Shown here one piece after another: positions 46,904 through 57,149 of a stretch of 64,000 nucleotides of DNA (positions are counted from its first letter, which is position 1; each line of letters starts with the position of its first letter). Source of the DNA: Caloramator sp. E03. Its GTDB lineage: Bacteria; Bacillota; Clostridia; Clostridiales; Caloramatoraceae. Location of the stretch: assembly GCF_006016075.1 (NCBI RefSeq), contig NZ_CP040093.1, positions 1,604,501 through 1,668,500 on the forward strand. Direction: 5' to 3'. The notes under the pieces were generated by a model, which saw nothing but the letters and a program-made list of their open reading frames with translations, ran no database searches and had not been told where the DNA came from. Both the position numbers and the translations under genes were made by a program.

Positions 46904-46940
46904 GCCGCAATACTACATTAGTAGTATTGCGGCTTTTTTT
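46904..46940 (+). terminator. Leader terminator upstream of glpF (right copy)
   Basis: The 30-bp palindrome GCCGCAATACTAC-ATTA-GTAGTATTGCGGC followed by eight T. With the left copy's leader motif it would form a GlpP-type attenuator before the IS came in. Confidence 0.8.
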
Positions 46941-47290
46941 TGGGAGGGGGGGAGAAAAATTAAAGATTTTGTTTTTTAATTTTAATTATCTAAAAATCAA
47001 AATCTAATTTTTAAGGCTAGTAGAAAAAACTGAAAAAGGCTGTTTTATGGAAGTTTTAAAGACAATGATTATTAGCTAAAAAGTAATTTAATACCTAATT
47101 GACTCAATTTATGTACTGTAAATTACAATTAAATCTATTGCTGTATGATAAAACTATAAACATCAAAAGTTACATAACAATTTTAACAAAATAATACTGT
47201 CATCATGATATTTTTAATCTCTTATATTTCTAACATTATTTAAATTCATAATAATAAATTTTAATTAATTTAAAGAGGGGGAAATGAAAA
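46941..47290. other. Long leader region before glpF
   Basis: 350 bases without a gene, very AT-rich. TTGACT at 47100-47105 followed 19 bases later by TACAAT is a weak promoter candidate. AGAGGGGG supplies the glpF ribosome site. Confidence 0.5.
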
Positions 47291-48106
47291 ATGAAAAAAG
47301 GTTATTTTGGAGAGTTGGTTGCTGAATTTATAGGTTCTTTTATACTTATTTTTATAGGCTCAGGTGTTGTTGCAGCACTTGTTTTAGAAGGAGCAAACAT
47401 AGGGCAATGGGAATTATCATTAGTCTGGGGTATGGCAGTAGCAATGGCTATTTATGTTACAGGTTCAGTATCAGGGACTCATATAAATCCAGCAGTTACT
47501 TTAGCATTGACAACATTTAAAGGTTTTGATAAGAAAAAAGTTATACCATATATAATAGCTCAAATGCTTGGTACATTTACAGCTGCAGCAGTTGTATATG
47601 GATTATATAGAAGTGGATTTTTGTTGTACGAACAAACAAATAATCTTGTAAGAGGGAGTCAAGAGAGTGCAAAATTAGTAGGTATATTTTCAACTTTCCC
47701 AAAATCACATTTAACCATGACCGGTGCATTTTTAGTTGAAGTTGCAATAACAGCTTTTTTATTAATAGTAGTATTAGCAGTTGGAGATACTAGAAACCAA
47801 TCTGCTCCAACTCCAGGGATGGCAGCAATTATGATTGGTATAACAATAGCAATAATAGGTTCATCATTTGGACCTCTTACAGGATTTGCAATGAACCCAG
47901 CTCGTGACTTAGGACCAAGATTATTTGCAATGCTTGCAGGTTGGGGTAGTGCAGCAATTGGTCCTAATGGTTACGGATTTATAGTACCAATATTTGGACC
48001 AATTGTTGGGGCACAAATAGGAGCATTTATTTATGAAAAAATACTCGTTCCATATTTCCCAAGCATGCAAGTAATAAATAAAAATAAAGTTGATATAAAC
48101 AAATAA
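47291..48106 (+). CDS. glpF: Glycerol facilitator (aquaglyceroporin)
   Basis: 271 residues, six membrane helices and two half-helices with the pore motifs HINPAVTLAL and FAMNPARDLGPR; the Asp after NPAR is typical of glycerol-conducting members. It lets glycerol diffuse into the cell, where the adjacent GlpK traps it by phosphorylation. The start follows AGAGGGGG. Its original promoter and leader seem to be those at 45257-45342, now separated by an IS. Confidence 0.95.
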   Translation: MKKGYFGELVAEFIGSFILIFIGSGVVAALVLEGANIGQWELSLVWGMAVAMAIYVTGSVSGTHINPAVTLALTTFKGFDKKKVIPYIIAQMLGTFTAAAVVYGLYRSGFLLYEQTNNLVRGSQESAKLVGIFSTFPKSHLTMTGAFLVEVAITAFLLIVVLAVGDTRNQSAPTPGMAAIMIGITIAIIGSSFGPLTGFAMNPARDLGPRLFAMLAGWGSAAIGPNGYGFIVPIFGPIVGAQIGAFIYEKILVPYFPSMQVINKNKVDINK

Positions 48107-48115
48107 TTTAAATGA

Positions 48116-49630
<1,515 letters not shown>

Positions 49631-49643
49631 CTAATAAATGTTT

Positions 49644-49672
49644 TTGAAAAATAAATTTATTTATTGTAAAAT
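49644..49672 (+). promoter_or_regulatory. Promoter of the glpA-like operon
   Basis: TTGAAA, 17 bases, TAAAAT, just after the glpK stop, leading into a leader terminator. Confidence 0.65.
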
Positions 49673-49687
49673 AAATATATAATATTT

Positions 49688-49751
49688 GGCGAGAAGTGAG
49701 AGCCATGGAAATGACCACTGAGGTGGTCTATTTTCCATGGCTTATTTTTTT
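49688..49751 (+). promoter_or_regulatory. Leader attenuator before the glpA-like gene, likely GlpP target
   Basis: GGCGAGAAGTGAGAGCC then a long hairpin, AGCCATGGAAA / TTTCCATGGCT with an inner GACCAC / GTGGTC stem (49701-49742), and TATTTTTTT. It lies between promoter and gene, as expected for antitermination by GlpP, whose gene closes this operon. Confidence 0.7.
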
Positions 49752-49766
49752 GAAGGAGGGCTTGTT

Positions 49767-51191
49767 ATGTATGATGTTGCAATAATAGGTGCAGGAATAG
49801 TTGGGACAAGTATTGCGAGGGAACTTTCAAAATATGATTTAAATTGTGTTGTGATTGAAAAAAGTAACGATATTGCAAATGGTTCGACAAAGGCAAACAG
49901 TGGAATAGTACATGCTGGATACGATGCAAAAGAAGGAACATTAAAGGCAAAATTTAATGTCCTTGGAAATGAGATGTATGAAGAAATTTGCAGAGAATTA
50001 GATGTGCCATACAAAAAAAATGGTTCATTGGTTTTGGCATTTAATGATGAGGAAATGAGGCATATCGAAACACTTTATGAAAGGGGATTAAAAAACGGAG
50101 TAAAGGAACTTTCAATAATTGATAAGAATACAGTTTTATCATTAGAGCCTAATATACAAAATAATGTAATTGGTGCTCTTTATGCTAAAACAGGTGGGAT
50201 TGTATCTCCTTTTGAACTTGCAATTGCCCTTGCAGAAAATGCTAATGAAAATGGCGTTGAATTTATGTTATCTACTCAGGTTATTAATATTTATAAAGAT
50301 AAAGATATTTTTAAAATTGAAACTAATAATGGAATTTTAGATGCTAAATACCTGGTAAATGCTGCAGGACTTTTTTCTGATGAAATAAACAACATGCTTG
50401 GAGGAGAAAAATTTAATATTATTCCAAGAAGAGGAGAATATTGCCTCTTTGACAAAGCTGTTGGAAATATGGTTACAAGAACAATATTCCAAACTCCATC
50501 AAGCAAAGGAAAAGGAATACTGGTATCGCCAACAGTCCATGGAAATTTGTTTGTTGGACCTAACGCTATTGAGATGGACAAAAAAGATGATGTATCTACA
50601 ACAAAGGAAGGGCTTGAAGAAGTGTTAAGGGAAGGAGCTAAAAGCGTTAAAAATATTAATCCGAGGGATATTATAACTTCTTTTACGGGGGTTAGAGCAA
50701 CTCCAAGTACAAATGATTTTGTAATAAATGTTCCTACAAGAAATGCTGTAAATGCAGCGGGAATAGAATCTCCAGGTTTAACGGCATCAGTTGCAATTGC
50801 ACCTTATGTTGTTAATTTACTTGAAAATCAAGGATTAAAGTTAATAAAGAAAACTAATTTTATACCAAAAAGAAAAAACACTAAATTGTTTATTAATATG
50901 AGCGATGATGAGAAAAAAAGAGTACTTTCATTAAATAGTTCTTATGGCAGAATAATCTGTAGATGTGAGCATATAACAGAAGGAGATATTATTAATGCAA
51001 TTAAAAGACCTCTTGGAGCAAGAAGTGTAGATGGTGTAAAGAAAAGAGTAAGGGCTGGAATGGGAAGATGCCAGGGAGGATTTTGCATGCCAAGAGTAGT
51101 TGAAATTCTTGCAAGAGAACTTAATATACCTTTAACAGAAATTACAAAGTCAGATAAAGGTAGCTATATCTTAACAGGAGAGACAAAGTGA
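49767..51191 (+). CDS. GlpA-like glycerol-3-phosphate dehydrogenase flavoprotein
   Basis: About 474 residues. It has N-terminal FAD motif IIGAGIVGTSIAREL, a DAO-type oxidoreductase fold, and a C-terminal BFD-like [2Fe-2S] domain with CRCEHI and CQGGFC cysteines (about residues 398-445). It probably oxidises sn-glycerol-3-phosphate to dihydroxyacetone phosphate and passes electrons to the next flavoprotein. GAAGGAGGG precedes the ATG at 49767; an upstream in-frame ATG at 49737 lies inside the leader hairpin and is rejected. Confidence 0.88.
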   Translation: MYDVAIIGAGIVGTSIARELSKYDLNCVVIEKSNDIANGSTKANSGIVHAGYDAKEGTLKAKFNVLGNEMYEEICRELDVPYKKNGSLVLAFNDEEMRHIETLYERGLKNGVKELSIIDKNTVLSLEPNIQNNVIGALYAKTGGIVSPFELAIALAENANENGVEFMLSTQVINIYKDKDIFKIETNNGILDAKYLVNAAGLFSDEINNMLGGEKFNIIPRRGEYCLFDKAVGNMVTRTIFQTPSSKGKGILVSPTVHGNLFVGPNAIEMDKKDDVSTTKEGLEEVLREGAKSVKNINPRDIITSFTGVRATPSTNDFVINVPTRNAVNAAGIESPGLTASVAIAPYVVNLLENQGLKLIKKTNFIPKRKNTKLFINMSDDEKKRVLSLNSSYGRIICRCEHITEGDIINAIKRPLGARSVDGVKKRVRAGMGRCQGGFCMPRVVEILARELNIPLTEITKSDKGSYILTGETK

Positions 51192-51205
51192 ATGGAGGCG
51201 AAAAA

Positions 51206-52468
51206 ATGAAGAAGGATTTAGTTATAATCGGTGGCGGGCCTGCCGGACTTGCTGCTGCAATTGAAGCAAAGAAAAACGGAATAGATGATATTCTTATATT
51301 AGAAAGGGACAAAAGGCTTGGAGGAATACTTCAGCAGTGTATTCATAATGGTTTTGGACTTCATATATTTAAAGAACAGTTAACTGGTCCGGAATACGCT
51401 CAAAGGTTTATTGATGAGGCTAAAAAATTAGGAATAGAGTATAAGTTAGATACAATGGTACTCCATTTGTCTGATGATAAAAAAATAGTTGCAGTAAGCC
51501 CCAAGGATGGCTTGTTTGAAATAGAAGCAAAAGCAATAATTCTTGCAATGGGCTGCCGTGAAAGAACAAGAGGTGCTTTAAATATACCAGGAACAAGACC
51601 TGCCGGAGTTTTTACAGCAGGTGCAGCACAAAGATTTGTAAATATGGAAGGGTATATGGTAGGCAAAAAGGTAGTTATATTAGGTTCAGGAGATATTGGG
51701 CTTATAATGGCAAGGAGAATGACTTTAGAAGGTGCAGAAGTTAAGATGGTTGTTGAGCTAATGCCATATTCAACAGGACTTAAAAGAAATATTGTCCAAT
51801 GCCTTGAAGATTTTGATATCCCACTATTATTTAACCATACAGTAGTAAAAATACATGGTAAAGAAAGAGTTGAAGGAGTTACAATTGCAAAAGTAGATGA
51901 AAACAGGCAACCAATTGAAGGAACAGAAATGTATATTGAATGTGATACCCTTTTATTATCTGTAGGACTTATACCTGAAAATGAGCTGACAAGGGAAGCT
52001 AAAATAGATATAAATCCTATTACAAGCGGGGCTTATGTAAATGAGCTTATGGAAACAAGTATAGAAGGGATATTTGCCTGTGGGAATGTAGTTCATGTAC
52101 ATGATTTAGTTGATTTTGTTACTGAGGAGAGTCGTCTTGCAGGTTATGGGGCATCAAAGTATATTAAGGGCCAGCAAGTCAAAAATGGAAAAGAATATTG
52201 TACTAAGGGAATCAATGGAATAAGATATGTAGTTCCTAATATAATTCATCCTGATAATGTAAGAGAATCAGTTAATTTTTATATGAGGGTTAGCAATGTA
52301 TATAATAATGTAAATTTGGTTGTAAAAGATGGTGAGAAAATAATTTATAAATCAAGAAAAAATCATGTTTCACCTGGTGAGATGGAAAATGTTAAATTAA
52401 CTAAAGATATTCTTGAAAAGATTGAAGGCAAGGAATTAACTTTTGAGTTAGAGGAGGTAGCAAAATGA
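51206..52468 (+). CDS. NAD(P)/FAD-dependent oxidoreductase of the glycerol operon
   Basis: About 420 residues. Two dinucleotide-binding motifs: IIGGGPAGLAAA at the N terminus and VILGSGDIGLIMAR (about residue 160), plus GCRERTRGA and the C-terminal ACGNVVHVHDLVD. Pyridine nucleotide-disulfide oxidoreductase fold without the redox CxxxxC pair. Together with the GlpA-like protein and the DUF1667 protein it probably forms the electron-transfer unit of glycerol-3-phosphate oxidation. The ATG at 51206 follows TGGAGGCG; a GTG at 51188 is less likely. Confidence 0.85.
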   Translation: MKKDLVIIGGGPAGLAAAIEAKKNGIDDILILERDKRLGGILQQCIHNGFGLHIFKEQLTGPEYAQRFIDEAKKLGIEYKLDTMVLHLSDDKKIVAVSPKDGLFEIEAKAIILAMGCRERTRGALNIPGTRPAGVFTAGAAQRFVNMEGYMVGKKVVILGSGDIGLIMARRMTLEGAEVKMVVELMPYSTGLKRNIVQCLEDFDIPLLFNHTVVKIHGKERVEGVTIAKVDENRQPIEGTEMYIECDTLLLSVGLIPENELTREAKIDINPITSGAYVNELMETSIEGIFACGNVVHVHDLVDFVTEESRLAGYGASKYIKGQQVKNGKEYCTKGINGIRYVVPNIIHPDNVRESVNFYMRVSNVYNNVNLVVKDGEKIIYKSRKNHVSPGEMENVKLTKDILEKIEGKELTFELEEVAK

Positions 52469-52824
52469 TTAAGAATATGACTTGTATAAGCTGCCCCTTA
52501 GGATGTCAGCTTGAAGTTGAGTTTAATGGAGAGATTAAAGTTAAGGGTAATAGATGCAAAAGAGGAGAAGACTATGCCAAGAATGAAGTTACAAATCCAA
52601 CTAGAATAATAACATCTACAGTTAGGGTACGAGGTGGAGATAGACCTCTTTTATCAGTTAAAACGGATAAAGAAATTCCTAAAACAAAAATATTTGATAT
52701 TATGAAGGAGATTAATAAGGTTGTTGTTAATGCACCAGTTGAAATTGGTGATATTATTATTGAAAATGTGCTTGGAACGGGTTCAAATATTGTTGCAACA
52801 TCAAGGGTAGAAATATTAACTTAG
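52465..52824 (+). CDS. DUF1667 protein, small partner of the glycerol dehydrogenase
   Basis: 119 residues. An N-terminal cysteine cluster, CISCPLGC and then GNRCKRGEDYA, is typical of DUF1667 and may bind an iron-sulfur cluster. It overlaps the flavoprotein gene as ATGA, with GAGGAGG upstream. The trio GlpA-like / flavoprotein / DUF1667 is a recurrent clostridial glycerol-3-phosphate dehydrogenase cluster; the protein's exact role is not established. Confidence 0.88.
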   Translation: MIKNMTCISCPLGCQLEVEFNGEIKVKGNRCKRGEDYAKNEVTNPTRIITSTVRVRGGDRPLLSVKTDKEIPKTKIFDIMKEINKVVVNAPVEIGDIIIENVLGTGSNIVATSRVEILT

Positions 52825-52834
52825 GGGGCTGAGT

Positions 52835-53389
52835 ATGAGGGAAATACTTGATTGTTTAGAGGAAAACCCGATAATAGCAGCAATTAAAAATGTTAAAGAT
52901 GTTGATTTTGCATTAGAAAAAGATGTGACTGTAGTTTTTTTACTATGTGGAAGTATACTAAATATTAATGCTGTTGTAAATAAAATAAAAATTAAAAGAA
53001 AAAAAGTATTTGCACATATTGATTTAGTTGAAGGATTAGGCAAGGATGAAGAAGCGGTTAGATATTTAAAACTTTCTGGTGTAGATGGAATTATTACAAC
53101 AAAACCAACGCTTATTAAATGTGCTAAAAATGAAGGCTTAATAGCGATTCAGAGAATTTTTTTGCTTGATTCAAGATCCCTTGAAACGGGAATTAAAAAT
53201 ATATTAGAGGATAGACCGAGTGCAGTAGAGATTATGCCGGGGTTATCATATAAAGTAATAAAGAAAATTAATAGTTATGTAAAGATACCTATTATTGCTG
53301 GAGGATTGATATCTGATAAAAATGATATAGAGAATGCACTTTTTAATGGAGCAGTAGGTGTTTCTACTTCTTCTAAAAATTTGTGGTAA
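52835..53389 (+). CDS. glpP: Glycerol uptake operon antiterminator
   Basis: 184 residues, usual length for GlpP. It has a TIM-barrel-like fold with VFAHIDLVEGLGKD, VDGIITTKPTLIKCAK and the phosphate-binding VEIMPGLSYKVI...IIAGGLI. GlpP, with glycerol-3-phosphate, binds leader mRNAs and prevents termination of glp genes. The two leader terminators with shared sequence (45298 and 49688) are its likely targets. It is the last gene of the operon and is followed by a near-perfect palindromic terminator. Confidence 0.93.
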   Translation: MREILDCLEENPIIAAIKNVKDVDFALEKDVTVVFLLCGSILNINAVVNKIKIKRKKVFAHIDLVEGLGKDEEAVRYLKLSGVDGIITTKPTLIKCAKNEGLIAIQRIFLLDSRSLETGIKNILEDRPSAVEIMPGLSYKVIKKINSYVKIPIIAGGLISDKNDIENALFNGAVGVSTSSKNLW

Positions 53390-53415
53390 TTATTAATATG
53401 AAAATAAACATTTAG

Positions 53416-53450
53416 GGTATGTATTTAAATTAAATACATGCCTTTTATTT
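53416..53450 (+). terminator. Terminator after glpP
   Basis: GGTATGTATTTAA / TTAAATACATGCC around one A, followed by TTTTATTTT. Thirteen pairs, one of them G-U. Confidence 0.75.
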
Positions 53451-53537
53451 TATAAAAGAATTAATTGAATATATTTATCCAATGCAGACTGTTGAAAAAG
53501 TTTTTTGTTAAGCCCTGAGAAGGATTTTCACGGGCTC

Positions 53538-53567
53538 TTGTAAAGTTCCTAACAAAAAAGGTATAAT
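53538..53567 (+). promoter_or_regulatory. Promoter of the marR-MFS operon
   Basis: TTGTAA, 18 bases, TATAAT. A short hairpin AGCCC / GGGCT lies directly upstream (53514-53538). Confidence 0.55.
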
Positions 53568-53572
53568 AATTG

Positions 53573-53584
53573 TTGACTAGTCAA
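53573..53584 (+). promoter_or_regulatory. Putative MarR operator
   Basis: TTGACTAGTCAA, a perfect 12-bp palindrome at the expected transcription start of the marR gene, typical of MarR autoregulation. Confidence 0.65.
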
Positions 53585-53607
53585 TTAAAATAGAGGTGGT
53601 AGTAATA

Positions 53608-54054
53608 ATGGAAAAAGAAAACTTCCATTTTATAATGTTAAATAGTAAGATTTTTAGAAATATACAGATTTATTTAGACAGGGTTTTAAAGAAATATGAA
53701 TTAAGCAGTGGCTCTTGTCCATATTTATTTGTTTTAGAAAAAAATGAAGGTATTAGCCAAAATAATTTGAGCAAAGAAATAGGCAATGATAAGGCTATGT
53801 CAGCAAGAACTATTACAAAATTAATAGAACAAGGTTATGTATATAAAAAGCAACATGAAAGAAATAGTAGAGCTTATAAATTATATTTGACAGAAAAGGC
53901 TAAAGAAGTTATGCCTAAAATTCATGAAGAAATTCAGGAACTATTAAATTTGATAACAGAAGATTTATCAGAGGAAGAGAAGCTAATTACTATGAAAGCT
54001 TTAAAAAAGATTTTTGATGTTACTCAAAGATTAAAAGAATTAGGAGGAGTTTAA
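53608..54054 (+). CDS. MarR-family transcriptional regulator
   Basis: About 148 residues. Winged helix-turn-helix: ISQNNLSKEIGNDKAMSARTITKLIEQGYV (about residues 48-77, described by its key helix), followed by the wing YKKQHERNSRAYKLYLT. It probably represses itself and the drug exporter gene that follows without a gap, released by a toxic ligand. GAGGTGG before the ATG at 53608 sets the start over the upstream ATG at 53596. Confidence 0.9.
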   Translation: MEKENFHFIMLNSKIFRNIQIYLDRVLKKYELSSGSCPYLFVLEKNEGISQNNLSKEIGNDKAMSARTITKLIEQGYVYKKQHERNSRAYKLYLTEKAKEVMPKIHEEIQELLNLITEDLSEEEKLITMKALKKIFDVTQRLKELGGV

Positions 54055-55482
54055 ATGGAAAATTGGGGTGATAAAAGTAGATGGTTTGTTTTGATTATTG
54101 TTGTAATGTCTACATTTATGTCGGCATTAGATAGTAGCATTGTTAATGTAGCATTACCGAAAATGGCTAAGGCTTTAGAGGTAACAACAGCTAATATTCA
54201 ATTAGTAGCAACAAGCTATTTAATTGTTATTGCTGGGACTGTATTGATTTTTGGAAGATTAGGAGATATGTTTGGAAAAACAAAAATATTTAAGTATGGA
54301 ATAGGTTTATTTACTATTGGATCATTTCTTTGTGGTATAACAAGTTCCTTTCCTATATTGATTATTGCAAGAGTAGTACAAGCTATAGGTGCAGCTGGAA
54401 CCATGGCAAATAATCAAGGTATTATAACAGAAGTATTTCCTTCAAATGAAAGGGGAAAGGCTCTTGGATTTTCAGGAACTGCTGTGGCTTTAGGTTCTTT
54501 GGTAGGGCCTGGATTAGGCGGTCTTATAGTAGGTGTAGCTAGCTGGGAATATATTTTTTTAATAAATGTTCCTATCGGTTTAGTTGCATTATTTTTTTCA
54601 TATAAGTTGTTACCTAAGGGCAATGAAAAGGCAAAAGAAAAGATGGATATTATTGGATCTGTATTGTTTATGCTTACTATAGTTCCATTGTTTATAACTT
54701 TAAATCAAGGATTAAATCGAGGTTTTAAAAATCCTATTATTTTATTTGGCTTTATAACATCAGTTATTTCTCTTGTTTCTTTTGTTTTAGTAGAAAGAAA
54801 AAGGAAAAATCCTTTAATTGAGTTACAAATATTTCAAAACAAATTATTTTCATTAAGTATTTTTTGTGGATTTATTAGCTTTGTGGCTATATTTTGTAAT
54901 AATATTATTCTGCCATTTTACCTTCAAGATGTAATGGTATATACACCCCAACATACAGGTTTAATACTTATGATTTATCCTGCAATTTTAACAGTTGTAG
55001 CGCCTGTAAGTGGACACCTATCAGATAAGATAGGTTCAGAGATATTAACTTTTATAGGACTAATGTTAATAAGTATAGGATTACTATTAATGTCCACTTT
55101 AAATGAAAATTCAAATTTGATAAATCTGATAATGTTTATTGTAATAATATCAATTGGAATGGGTTTATTTCAATCACCTAATAATTCTTTAGTAATGTCT
55201 ACAGTACCAAAAAACAAGCTTGGAATTGCAGGAAGTATAAATGCACTTGTAAGAAATTTTGGGATGGTATGCGGAATAGCATTAGCCACAACACTTTTAT
55301 ATAGTGGAATGAGCTTTAAAATTGGATATCGTGTTACAGATTATATGGCTGGAAGAAGTGATGCATTCATATATGGGATGAAAATTGTGTATATAACTGC
55401 AGCAATAATTTGTTTTATTGGAACTATATTAACTTTTTTAAGGTTAAAAAGTAAAAAAATAATGGGAGTTAATAATGTATGA
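54055..55482 (+). CDS. MFS drug exporter, DHA2 (EmrB/QacA) family
   Basis: 475 residues with about fourteen membrane segments. DHA2 features: LDSSIVNVALPKMAK in helix 1, GRLGDMFGKTKIF (motif A) and the antiporter motif GLVGPGLGG-like GSLVGPGLGGLIVG in helix 5. It is a proton-driven multidrug exporter in the membrane. It begins directly after the marR stop codon, so the two are co-regulated. Confidence 0.92.
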   Translation: MENWGDKSRWFVLIIVVMSTFMSALDSSIVNVALPKMAKALEVTTANIQLVATSYLIVIAGTVLIFGRLGDMFGKTKIFKYGIGLFTIGSFLCGITSSFPILIIARVVQAIGAAGTMANNQGIITEVFPSNERGKALGFSGTAVALGSLVGPGLGGLIVGVASWEYIFLINVPIGLVALFFSYKLLPKGNEKAKEKMDIIGSVLFMLTIVPLFITLNQGLNRGFKNPIILFGFITSVISLVSFVLVERKRKNPLIELQIFQNKLFSLSIFCGFISFVAIFCNNIILPFYLQDVMVYTPQHTGLILMIYPAILTVVAPVSGHLSDKIGSEILTFIGLMLISIGLLLMSTLNENSNLINLIMFIVIISIGMGLFQSPNNSLVMSTVPKNKLGIAGSINALVRNFGMVCGIALATTLLYSGMSFKIGYRVTDYMAGRSDAFIYGMKIVYITAAIICFIGTILTFLRLKSKKIMGVNNV

Positions 55483-55681
55483 GGCTGAGCTATTAATAGC
55501 GAAGCCTTTTATAATTTAATTTGTGTCAAATAAGATACCAATTCTACAAATTTTTACAATATTCGATTTTTTTCTTTTAATTTTAATATTTTTATGATAA
55601 TATTATTGTATACAAATCCTTTCTTGCATTATTAATTATATAACTTTATTTTAAAATTTACTATATTTGGAGGGGAAAGAT

Positions 55682-56914
55682 TTGAACAACCTAATTAAAA
55701 AGTGGAATGATTTAAGCCTTGTAAAAAGAATAATCGTAGGACTCATTATTGGAATTATTTTAGCTTTAACTATTCCCGAAAAAGCAAAGCCGATTGTAAT
55801 TTTAGGTTCTTTATTTGTTGGCGCATTAAAGGCAATTGCTCCAATGCTAGTATTCTTTTTAGTAATGTCTGCAATATCCCAGCATAAAAGTGGTCATAAA
55901 ACTAACATGAAATCTATTTTGGTTCTTTATTTAATAGGAACATTTTTAGCAGGTCTTATAGCTGTTATAGCAAGTTTTATTTTCCCAATAAGAATAACTC
56001 TTCCAGGAGGTCCTGGTACAGAAAATTTAACACCTCCAGGTGGGGTTGTAGAGGTATTAAAATCATTGTTATTGAACATTGTTGAAAATCCAGTAAAAGC
56101 TTTATATAATGCTAATTACATTGGTATATTATCTTGGGCTGTAATTTTAGGTATTGCATTAAGGAATGCGGCAAGTTCAACAAAAACTATTATTTCTAAT
56201 GTTTCAGATGCACTATCTGAAGTAGTAAGATTGATAATAAACTTTGCACCATTAGGAATAATGGGACTTGTCTTTGAATCCATAGCTACAAATGGAATTG
56301 AATCCCTTTTTAGCTATGGACAATTATTAATACTTTTGGTTGGCACTATGCTATTTGTGGCACTTGTTCTTAATCCAATTATTGTGTTTTTATACATTCA
56401 TCAAAATCCATATCCTCTTGTATTTAAGTGTTTAAAGGATAGTGGTATAACAGCATTCTTCACACGTAGTTCGGCAGCAAATATTCCTGTTAATATGAAT
56501 TTATGTGAAAGATTAGGATTAGATAAGGATACTTACTCAGTATCTATTCCATTAGGTGCAACAATTAATATGGCAGGAGCAGCAGTAACAATTTCTGTAT
56601 TAACGCTTGCAGCTGTTAATACACTTGGTATTAAAGTAGATATACCTACAGCGTTTATCCTTAGTATATTATCTGCGATAAGTGCTTGCGGTGCTTCAGG
56701 AGTAGCCGGAGGTTCGTTATTACTTATTCCTCTTGCATGCAGTTTGTTTGGTATTCCTAATGATATTGCAATGAAAGTAGTTGGAGTGGGTTTTATAGTA
56801 GGCGTTATTCAGGATTCATGTGAAACAGCACTTAATTCATCCACAGATGTACTTTTTACAGCAACAGCTGAATTTGCTAAATGGCGTAAAAATGGAAAGA
56901 AAATCCCATTTTAA
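55682..56914 (+). CDS. sstT: Serine/threonine:sodium symporter
   Basis: About 410 residues. Dicarboxylate/amino acid:cation symporter (DAACS) family with SstT-specific sequence: [25 protein letters not shown] and the C-terminal [17 protein letters not shown]. It imports serine and threonine with Na+. GGAGGGG at 55669-55675 is 6 bases from the TTG at 55682, so that is preferred over the TTG at 55667. Probably monocistronic. Confidence 0.93.
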   Translation: MNNLIKKWNDLSLVKRIIVGLIIGIILALTIPEKAKPIVILGSLFVGALKAIAPMLVFFLVMSAISQHKSGHKTNMKSILVLYLIGTFLAGLIAVIASFIFPIRITLPGGPGTENLTPPGGVVEVLKSLLLNIVENPVKALYNANYIGILSWAVILGIALRNAASSTKTIISNVSDALSEVVRLIINFAPLGIMGLVFESIATNGIESLFSYGQLLILLVGTMLFVALVLNPIIVFLYIHQNPYPLVFKCLKDSGITAFFTRSSAANIPVNMNLCERLGLDKDTYSVSIPLGATINMAGAAVTISVLTLAAVNTLGIKVDIPTAFILSILSAISACGASGVAGGSLLLIPLACSLFGIPNDIAMKVVGVGFIVGVIQDSCETALNSSTDVLFTATAEFAKWRKNGKKIPF

Positions 56915-57092
56915 ATCATTGATACTTGGGACAGTTACTTATTTTCTATATATCTACATCAATTAAATCTAGGTTTCTCCTTTTGCTTTCTTGGGGTTAC
57001 TTGAGGTGTTTTGTGGTTTCCCGGTCTTTTCCTGTCTTTCCGGGACGGTTACTCATTTAAGGTACATTCACACCAATTCTATGAATAAACAA

Positions 57093-57149
57093 ACCTCCAA
57101 CTTGGAAAAATAATACTAAAAATACATTCCAAGTTGGAGGTGTTTTTTT
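57093..57149 (+). promoter_or_regulatory. Hairpin sequestering the transposase ribosome site
   Basis: ACCTCCAACTTGG (57093-57105) pairs with CCAAGTTGGAGGT (57129-57141). The second arm contains GGAGGT, the ribosome site of the transposase, and is followed by seven T and then the ATG. It acts as terminator and RBS blocker at once, as known for IS200. Confidence 0.65.

Noticed and set aside
46941-47290. A gene or known riboswitch in the long glpF leader
   Set aside because: No open frame with a start site and no riboswitch-like conserved core; the sequence is simple and AT-rich.
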